A stretch of 5,417 nucleotides of DNA from Flavobacteriaceae bacterium (GTDB lineage Bacteria > Bacteroidota > Bacteroidia > Flavobacteriales > Flavobacteriaceae), in the NCBI GenBank assembly GCA_002401105.1, contig NVSD01000015.1:13039-18455 (forward strand), read 5' to 3'. Each line of letters starts with the position of its first letter. Position 1 is the first letter of the stretch. This document shows positions 1-5,417 of this stretch, in pieces. Below the pieces are notes generated by a model. It ran no database searches, was not told the DNA's origin, and was given only the letters and a program-made list of their open reading frames with translations. Both the position numbers and the translations under genes were made by a program.

Positions 1-79
1 CAACAGTAGTGTTTTTTGCTTGATTACAACTCGTAAGTACAATCAATCCAACGAATAAAAACGAAAATCTATTTTTCAT
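1..79 (-). CDS. 5' end of a lipoprotein gene, truncated by the window edge
   Basis: Only the first 26 codons are present. They encode a lipoprotein signal: MKNR, a hydrophobic stretch, then lipobox L-T-S-C (Cys at residue 18) followed by NQAKNTTV. The product is therefore an exported lipid-anchored protein, but nothing here shows its function. In this context another glycoside hydrolase, sulfatase or glycan-binding protein would be unsurprising. The gene begins 9 bases after the GH20 stop, so it belongs to the same transcription unit. An in-frame upstream ATG at 83-85 (ATG-ACT-ATG) could be the true start, which would add two residues and shorten the gap to 3 bases. The only ribosome-binding candidate is an A-rich TTAAAAC just upstream. 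The coding call is confident because of the well-formed signal peptide and operon spacing; the product is unknown. Confidence 0.8.
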   Translation of the reverse strand, partial: MKNRFSFLFVGLIVLTSCNQAKNTTV

Positions 80-88
80 AGTCATGTT

Positions 89-2377
89 TTAATAGCCAAT
101 AAAGGCCCCTTGTAATAATTGTTTTTCTTTAGTTGGCCCTTTAAACCAAACAGCCAATTCACTTCCTCCACCACCTTGATGGTATTTTATGGTGATTGGA
201 TGCCATCCTTTTTTAAGAGCAATCATTCCTTCTCTTACAATTCCTGCATGGTTTCCTCCGTTGTCCACCACTAATTGTGTTCCTATATATAACAAACTGC
301 CATCGTCGGATTTTGTTGAAAATTCATACAAACCTTCATTCTCAGCCTTAAAATAACCGTTAAATTGTAAGGCGATATGTTCTTTGTTTTCAAATTCACC
401 CAAATTAATTTCTGTAACTAACGTAGATGGATTGTTGTCGTCAAAAGAAACATGCTCCACAGATTTAGCTTTAATTTTAAAACCTTGTCTTTTTATTTTA
501 CCTACAGTAGCTTGGATACTAACGGCATCTGTAAACACTTGTTTTTCTATAGAAGCCGATTTTATTTCGCTGAAAATCGCTCCTTTATACACAATTACTT
601 GAATATTTGTGTCTTCGGTTATTTCCAAAGGCGTTGTGTATTTAGTAGTTGTATTGGAAGGCTGTGTTCCATCCAAAGTATAATAAATTTCCATCCCGTC
701 TATCGGGGCTTTTAATTTGATGATTGCTTTGTCGATAAACGCAATTTTGTTTGCCAATCCTAAAACAGAAGGGATGTAATAATTGATGTTTAAGGCATCC
801 ATTCTTGGATAATGAGACTCCAATCTATTTGAGAAATCTTCAAAATCTTTCTGTTCTTTAGAAGACCATGCCGTTTCTGCCAATCCTTGTAATCTTGGGA
901 AAGCTTGGTATTGTAAACGCTTGAAATTCGGAATTCTTTCGGACCATAAGTTCGCTTGAATTCCAATTACATGTGCTACTTGTTTTGGATTGAAAAGCGC
1001 TGGTACAGGCTCGTAATTATATACTTTAGACAAAGGAGTAGACTCATGTGTAAAATCAAAATAATATTCAAAATCTGGTGTGATTATTAGGTCTGAACCA
1101 TTGTTTACTGTGATGTCTCTGGCTTTTGGAGCCCAATTACGCCACCACATTACTGTCGCGTCACTAGACAATCCACCTTCTGCAATTTCGTCCCAACCTA
1201 ACAAACGTTTTCCTTTAGAATGTAGGAAATCAGCGATGTCTTTATTAAAATAGGACTGCAATTCATGTTCGTTTTTTAAGCCGTTTTTTACAATAGCTTT
1301 TTGACAGTTAGCACATTCTTCCCACGATTGAATATTTACCTCATCACCACCAATATGTATGTATTCAGACGGGAATAGTTCGGCTATTTCGGATAAGATA
1401 TCTTTTGCAAATTCAAATGATTGTTGTTTTCCTAAACAGGCAGGTCTCGAAAATTGTTCACCCCAGCCTGCTTCGCCTGTACAAGATAAGTACGGATAAT
1501 TATCGATGGCCGCTTTAAAATGTCCCGGCATATCTATTTCTGGAATTACCTCGATATTTAAATCACCGGCATAAGTAATAATTTCTTTGATTTGTGTTTG
1601 AGTAAAGAAACCTCCATATTTTTTAAGGCCTTCTTTTTCTTGAAAATGTTGAGGGTCTATAATAAATAACGGATTTGTTTTCGCCATTTCATTACAGTGT
1701 TTATCATTGGCGTTTTCTGTTCTCCATGCACCTTTTTCCGTCAATAAAGGGTATTTCTTAATTTCCACACGCCATCCTTGATCATCGGTTAAATGCATGT
1801 GGTATTTGTTCAGTTTATACAAGGCCATATGGTCTAAAAACAGTTTCACTTCTTCCAAACTGAAAAAGTGACGACTGAAATCCATGTGCATACCTCTCCA
1901 TTTAAATCGAGGAGAATCGCTTATGTTTACGCTTGGAACAAACCAAGTTTGTATGCTAGACGTCTTTTTTTCAATAGTGCTAGGTAGCAATTGACGTATG
2001 GTTTGAATGGCGTACAAATAACCAGCGGCATCATTGGCGTTTATGGTTATTTCAGTTGGACTTACTTGTAATGTATATCCTTCTTTAGCAATAGATGTAT
2101 CCTGGTTGAATTTAATTCCTGACCCATCGTTCTCACTTATTTCTAAGGTATAACCACTGCTGTTTTTTAAAAGTTTATTTAATAAATTTGCTGCATTAAG
2201 TTGCTCCTCTGTTTGAGCATATATTTTTGTTGATGCTTCTATTTTAAAGGAACCTTCAAGTAATTTTAGAGCATTGGGTTGAGGGATAATTGCAATGTTC
2301 TCCTGATTGAACGTGGGACCTTGTTCGCTACAAGAGGCTAGCAATACAAGTATAAAAAGTGAATATATAAATCGCAT
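89..2377 (-). CDS. GH20 beta-N-acetylhexosaminidase lipoprotein with Fn3-like and C-terminal PA14 domains
   Basis: Predicted membrane-anchored exo-beta-N-acetylhexosaminidase of 762 residues. A lipoprotein signal ends in lipobox L-A-S-C16, followed by SEQG. Domains in order: GH20b-like (about 25-152, with IAIIPQPN), GH20 barrel (about 155-510), an Fn3/chitobiase-C-like region (about 545-612, with YYTLDGTQPS) and a PA14 domain (about 625-760, with SKSDDGS-type core S690-D-D-G and a glycine-rich turn before SELAVWF). Catalytic pair D345-E346 is in HIGGDEV. Other expected active-site positions are R169 (DFSRHFF), H195 (HMHLTDDQGWR), W395 (GWDEI), W411/W412, Y439 and D441, and W478 and E480 (LWSE). 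IDMPGH is intact. Cysteines C299/C314 and C355-x-x-C358 could form disulfides. PA14 is often a carbohydrate-binding module, so it may hold the enzyme on its glycan. It follows the other GH20 by 18 bases with no Shine-Dalgarno sequence. Outer-membrane or surface location is inferred, since the residues after C16 are only weakly acidic. Confidence 0.95.
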   Translation of the reverse strand: MRFIYSLFILVLLASCSEQGPTFNQENIAIIPQPNALKLLEGSFKIEASTKIYAQTEEQLNAANLLNKLLKNSSGYTLEISENDGSGIKFNQDTSIAKEGYTLQVSPTEITINANDAAGYLYAIQTIRQLLPSTIEKKTSSIQTWFVPSVNISDSPRFKWRGMHMDFSRHFFSLEEVKLFLDHMALYKLNKYHMHLTDDQGWRVEIKKYPLLTEKGAWRTENANDKHCNEMAKTNPLFIIDPQHFQEKEGLKKYGGFFTQTQIKEIITYAGDLNIEVIPEIDMPGHFKAAIDNYPYLSCTGEAGWGEQFSRPACLGKQQSFEFAKDILSEIAELFPSEYIHIGGDEVNIQSWEECANCQKAIVKNGLKNEHELQSYFNKDIADFLHSKGKRLLGWDEIAEGGLSSDATVMWWRNWAPKARDITVNNGSDLIITPDFEYYFDFTHESTPLSKVYNYEPVPALFNPKQVAHVIGIQANLWSERIPNFKRLQYQAFPRLQGLAETAWSSKEQKDFEDFSNRLESHYPRMDALNINYYIPSVLGLANKIAFIDKAIIKLKAPIDGMEIYYTLDGTQPSNTTTKYTTPLEITEDTNIQVIVYKGAIFSEIKSASIEKQVFTDAVSIQATVGKIKRQGFKIKAKSVEHVSFDDNNPSTLVTEINLGEFENKEHIALQFNGYFKAENEGLYEFSTKSDDGSLLYIGTQLVVDNGGNHAGIVREGMIALKKGWHPITIKYHQGGGGSELAVWFKGPTKEKQLLQGAFIGY

Positions 2378-2395
2378 ATAATAAATTGTGAATTG

Positions 2396-3976
2396 TTATT
2401 TTGTGTAATAATTGATATCGAATTTTGCCCAATGTTGTTGGAGTTGTTCTAAGGAAACGCTAAACGTATTAAAATCTTTTCTACTTGTTTCTGTCCATCC
2501 TACCTCTGCAAAAGCAGCTATTCTAGGAAATGTTTGTCGTTCTACATCTTTATTTGTTGGCGTCCATTCACTCCACATTTGACAACCCAATCCATATACG
2601 TTTTTGTGATATTCAGTTGCTAGATCCTTTGGTATTGGATTAAAATTGTAGGCTTTTTCCAATGATATAGATTTGTGACTATAATCCAAATAGGTATTGC
2701 TATGCAACGAATTTACGATACCATAGCCTTCTTTTGCTGCTTTGGTTAAAAGGTCAATATTTCCTTTCCAAAAATGAACAACAACGTTTTTTGCCAATGG
2801 GGTATTCGCTTCTTTATCATCTTTTTTTTCTGAAAATCCAGTATGAATGTTTGTTCCCATTATTTCGTTCCAGCCCATCATTCTTCTACCATTTTTTTCT
2901 ATAAACTGAGAAATTTTATTGGTAAACTGAATTTGTAAATCAGCGGGAGTCTCAATATTATTTTCACGCATGTATTTTTGGACGGATTTGCTTTCTTCCC
3001 AAACTTTATAGCCTACTTCATCACCTCCAATATGAATCACTTTTGAAGGGAATAATTCAAAAACCTCTTCTAAGACATCATGAATAAAGGCAATTACTTC
3101 AGGTTTTGTAACATCATAATTGTCAAAAAGACGTCCAAATTTAACAGGAACTTCCATGTCATTACCTAAAGTTCCAAGCCAAGGGTAAGATGCGATAGCC
3201 GCACTAGAATGTCCAGGCATTTCAAATTCTGGTACAATAGTGATATTTCTTTCTGTAGCATAAGCTACGATGTCTTTAATTTGGTTTTGTGTATAGAACC
3301 CTTCATGTGGTACACCGGAAAATTTGCCACTTCCCCAAGTTTCAATTTCGGAATCTCTTCTTTTGGAACCAATGGTGGTCAATAGGGGATATTTTTTAAT
3401 TTCTATACGCCATCCTCCATCATCTACTAAATGCCAATGGAACACATTCATTTTTAACAAGGCCATTTGATCCAATATCAACTTAACGAATTCCTCTCCA
3501 TGAAAGTAGCGAGATTCGTCCAACATATAGGCTCTCCAAGAAAAACGAGGACTGTCCTTAATGGTCATTGTTGGAATTTGCAAGGATTTTTGAACTAACT
3601 GACGCAAGCTTTGTACCCCATAAAACCAACCGGTTTTTCCAGCGGCACTTATAACAATCGTTTTTGTGTCAATAATAAGTTCATAAGCCTCGGTTGCCAA
3701 GGCATCATTTAATTGAAAATAAATGGTTTGTTTTCGTCTTTTGTTTTTTATTTTGAGGTCTAAATTCACATCATTTTTAAATGCAACTTGCAAAATTTTT
3801 GCAATTTCTTTAGTGGCAGTATTGCTGTTTATATACGTTGTTTTAGAGAAATCAAAAGCGGGTTTATTTGTATAGCTGCTATTATTCGGTTGTGGAATAA
3901 TGCCTATAAAATCTTGAGCATAAGATTGGATACTAATAGATAATGTCAGGAATACTAAGAGGATTAGTTTTTTCAT
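2396..3976 (-). CDS. GH20 beta-N-acetylhexosaminidase, soluble secreted, single catalytic module
   Basis: Predicted exo-acting enzyme releasing terminal beta-GlcNAc or beta-GalNAc by the substrate-assisted GH20 mechanism. The 526-residue protein has an SPase I signal peptide (cleavage after S-Y-A20, before QD), so it is probably periplasmic. A GH20b-like N-terminal domain (about 22-140, beginning IGIIPQPN) leads into the catalytic TIM barrel (about 143-500). Catalytic pair D319-E320 lies in HIGGDEV. Other expected active-site residues are R156 (DESR), H182 (HWHLVDD), W369 (GWNEI), W403 (HFW), Y429 and D431 (TYLDY), and W468 and E470 (MWSEW). Oddities are G187 where most members have Gln (DDQGW), FE for ID in PEIDMPGH, and a charged insertion at about 378-396. 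It ends soon after the barrel and lacks the extra C-terminal domains of the next GH20. The start overlaps the sulfatase stop (ATGA), which indicates translational coupling. Family assignment is firm; the preferred sugar is unknown. Confidence 0.95.
   Translation of the reverse strand: MKKLILLVFLTLSISIQSYAQDFIGIIPQPNNSSYTNKPAFDFSKTTYINSNTATKEIAKILQVAFKNDVNLDLKIKNKRRKQTIYFQLNDALATEAYELIIDTKTIVISAAGKTGWFYGVQSLRQLVQKSLQIPTMTIKDSPRFSWRAYMLDESRYFHGEEFVKLILDQMALLKMNVFHWHLVDDGGWRIEIKKYPLLTTIGSKRRDSEIETWGSGKFSGVPHEGFYTQNQIKDIVAYATERNITIVPEFEMPGHSSAAIASYPWLGTLGNDMEVPVKFGRLFDNYDVTKPEVIAFIHDVLEEVFELFPSKVIHIGGDEVGYKVWEESKSVQKYMRENNIETPADLQIQFTNKISQFIEKNGRRMMGWNEIMGTNIHTGFSEKKDDKEANTPLAKNVVVHFWKGNIDLLTKAAKEGYGIVNSLHSNTYLDYSHKSISLEKAYNFNPIPKDLATEYHKNVYGLGCQMWSEWTPTNKDVERQTFPRIAAFAEVGWTETSRKDFNTFSVSLEQLQQHWAKFDINYYTK
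3973..3976 (-). other. ATGA stop-start overlap between the sulfatase and GH20 genes
   Basis: The ATG of the soluble GH20 gene (3976-3974) overlaps the TGA of the sulfatase gene (3975-3973). This 4-base overlap is the classic arrangement for translational coupling and shows the two are co-transcribed. The sequence just upstream is A-rich (GAAAAATACACCAA) with no Shine-Dalgarno motif, as is common in Bacteroidota. Confidence 0.9.
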
Positions 3977-5400
3977 TTGGTGTATTTTTCTATATAATCG
4001 ATTACTAACGGGTCGCTAGTTTGTTTTTGTAGTTTTTGAAATTGTTTAAACAGTTTTTTTATAATTCGTTTAGATGTTTTATTTTCTGCGATATCAAACA
4101 TTTCATTGGGGTCATTTTTTAAATCGTACAATCTTAGTTTTTTGATACTTGGGTACAGTATCATTTTATGTGTTTTTGTACGGATCATTCGTTGCTTATC
4201 CAAATAGGCCCCGTACATATTTTTGTAGTTACCCTTGTTCGTTTTTCCACTTGCCAACGGAAGAAGACTCTTATAATCTAAACTTGTTGGTTTAGGAGCA
4301 TCCGCCAATGCAAGACTTGTAGCCATCACGTCTTGTAAATAGATAAATGCAGCTGTTTGGTATCCCTTTTTTATTCCTTTCCCAGTAATAATTAAAGGCA
4401 CTCTTATGCTGCTATCGTACATGTTTTGCTTTCCAATTAAACCGTGCTCTCCAATGGCAAGCCCGTGGTCTGCGGTGAATATAATATAGGTGTTGTCTGC
4501 TTTTTCGGTGGATTCTAAAGCATCTAATATCCGTCCTATTTGAACATCCATATGGGTGATGATTGCATAATATTCTTGCCTGTTCACCTGTACAGAATTA
4601 GGGGTTCTAGGAAAAGGAGCCAATTTTTCGTCTCTTAAATTTTTCCCGCTTCCCATGGCTTCTGCATAAGGATATTCTGGAATAAAGTTCTTTGGAATTT
4701 TAATAGAATTAGGAGGGTACATATCCACAAATTCTTTAGGCGATTGTCTTGGGTCATGTGGGGCATTAAATGCGATGTACATAAAAAATGGTTGTTCTTT
4801 TTTAGAAGCTTCATCTATAAAAGAAATCGTATTGTCACCTATTATTTCGCTCCAATGTTTTCCACCTTTCCAATAGCCTTGGTTGCTTTTGTCATAAGGA
4901 GACCAGCTGTCTTTCTCTCCTTTATTAAATGTTCTGTTGTATCTTTCTTTAGTCTGATTCGGCATTCCTGGTCGGATGTCTTTAGCGACGTCAAACAAAT
5001 CGTTTGCATTGGCATTTACATGCCATTTCCCTGTCATATAAGTGGTGTACCCCGCATTTTTCATTTGGATAGACCATGGAGTTACATAGTTTGATTTATT
5101 TTTACGGAAGCTTTGTTGATGTGCTTCCCATAAAAAACTACCCGAATTTAACATAGCTCTACTTGCAGCACATACCGCAGGCGTCCAAGAACCTTGGTTA
5201 AAGGCATGGGTAAACAAGGTGCCATTTGCTACCAAACGGTCCAAATTAGGGGTTTTAACTTCATTATTACTCAATGCTCCAATCGCATCGACCGTTAAGT
5301 CATCAGCAAAAATGAAAAGAATATTTGGTTTTTCTTGGGCTGTTACTATGGGATTGAAAGCGAATACTAAAAAAAATAAAAAGAAATATATCTTTGTCAT
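3973..5400 (-). CDS. Secreted type I (S1) formylglycine-dependent sulfatase
   Basis: Likely hydrolyses a sulfate ester on a carbohydrate in the periplasm. The 475-residue protein starts with a basic then strongly hydrophobic signal peptide ending V-T-A before Q22 (SPase I site after about A21). The mature part opens with the S1 sulfatase core: PNILFIFADD with metal-binding D33-D34, then TPNLDRL. C77-A-A-S-R81 fits the C-x-(P/A)-S-R signature in which the Cys becomes formylglycine. Further family motifs are GKWH (K125, H127), APHD (H215, D216), TADHG (D311, H312) and GEHGLIGKQNMYDSSIRVP, with K324 in the usual active-site Lys position. The C-terminal subdomain carries LYDLKNDPNE. Length is normal and no catalytic residue seems missing. 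Such proteins are often annotated choline-sulfatase or arylsulfatase, but the GH20 neighbours favour a sulfated amino-sugar glycan. The subfamily and the sulfate position (for example 4-O, 6-O or 3-O) cannot be told by eye. The start is supported by the signal peptide directly after the Met. Confidence 0.95.
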   Translation of the reverse strand: MTKIYFFLFFLVFAFNPIVTAQEKPNILFIFADDLTVDAIGALSNNEVKTPNLDRLVANGTLFTHAFNQGSWTPAVCAASRAMLNSGSFLWEAHQQSFRKNKSNYVTPWSIQMKNAGYTTYMTGKWHVNANANDLFDVAKDIRPGMPNQTKERYNRTFNKGEKDSWSPYDKSNQGYWKGGKHWSEIIGDNTISFIDEASKKEQPFFMYIAFNAPHDPRQSPKEFVDMYPPNSIKIPKNFIPEYPYAEAMGSGKNLRDEKLAPFPRTPNSVQVNRQEYYAIITHMDVQIGRILDALESTEKADNTYIIFTADHGLAIGEHGLIGKQNMYDSSIRVPLIITGKGIKKGYQTAAFIYLQDVMATSLALADAPKPTSLDYKSLLPLASGKTNKGNYKNMYGAYLDKQRMIRTKTHKMILYPSIKKLRLYDLKNDPNEMFDIAENKTSKRIIKKLFKQFQKLQKQTSDPLVIDYIEKYTK

Positions 5401-5417
5401 AATCTTAAGTTGAGGGG
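5401..5417 (-). other. Short leader before the sulfatase, with a possible stop codon of an upstream gene
   Basis: Only 17 bases precede the sulfatase start. On the minus strand they read CCCCTCAACTTAAGATT. There is no Shine-Dalgarno sequence, and too little is present to judge a promoter. A TAA at 5407-5405, 4 bases before the sulfatase ATG, could be the stop of an upstream co-transcribed gene, in line with the tight spacing elsewhere, but this cannot be shown from so few bases. Confidence 0.25.

Noticed and set aside
384..715. Two overlapping plus-strand open frames of 72 and 87 codons
   Set aside because: They lie wholly antisense to the PA14/Fn3-like part of the GH20 lipoprotein gene, show no recognisable domain, and look like shadow frames of the real gene.
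2378..2395. Possible promoter or terminator between the two GH20 genes
   Set aside because: Only 18 AT-rich bases are present, with no hairpin, no T-run after a stem and no room for a full promoter, so read-through is the simpler view.
4744..5094. Plus-strand open frame of 116 codons with hydrophobic stretches
   Set aside because: It is antisense to the conserved core of the sulfatase; its hydrophobic runs are by-products of the opposite strand and no family is recognisable.
5341..5400. A-rich run on the plus strand resembling a terminator tail or repeat
   Set aside because: It is the coding sequence for the Phe/Lys-rich sulfatase signal peptide, and no stem precedes it.
5219..5413. Plus-strand open frame of 64 codons at the window edge
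   Set aside because: It is antisense to the sulfatase signal peptide and first motif, with no supporting start context or domain.

Overview
The window looks like part of a carbohydrate-degradation operon from a Bacteroidota bacterium, most likely a member of the Flavobacteriia. This rests on four things: AT-rich sequence with many A/T runs, no clear Shine-Dalgarno sequences, short lipoprotein signals of the L-x-S-C type, and the gene content itself (an S1 sulfatase beside GH20 hexosaminidases, typical of polysaccharide-utilization loci). No taxonomic marker gene is present, so the genus cannot be named; a marine or host-associated lifestyle is only inferred.

All genes lie on the minus strand, so they are read from high to low coordinates. 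First is a secreted formylglycine-dependent sulfatase (5400-3973). It overlaps by 4 bases with a single-module GH20 beta-N-acetylhexosaminidase carrying an SPase I signal (3976-2396). After 18 bases comes a larger GH20 lipoprotein with an Fn3-like region and a C-terminal PA14 domain (2377-89). After another 9 bases or fewer comes the 5' end of a further lipoprotein gene (79-1), cut by the window edge. No gap exceeds 20 bases and no terminator or promoter is visible, so this is almost certainly the interior of one transcription unit that continues on both sides.

Together the genes suggest stepwise removal of N-acetylhexosamine from a sulfated amino-sugar glycan, such as mucin-type O-glycan, keratan or chondroitin-type material, or another sulfated GlcNAc/GalNAc polymer. 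The sulfatase would remove a blocking sulfate and the two GH20 enzymes would then release terminal beta-GlcNAc or beta-GalNAc. One GH20 would be membrane-anchored and possibly surface-exposed, the other soluble in the periplasm. The exact substrate cannot be read from the sequence. No SusC/SusD pair, regulator, mobile element, RNA gene or CRISPR array is seen here.

I see no undescribed system. The most interesting details are sequence variants in the second GH20 (DDGGW instead of DDQGW, PEFEMPGH instead of PEIDMPGH, a charged loop insertion near the active site), the C-x-A-S-R sulfatase signature, and the apparent split in location between the two hexosaminidases.
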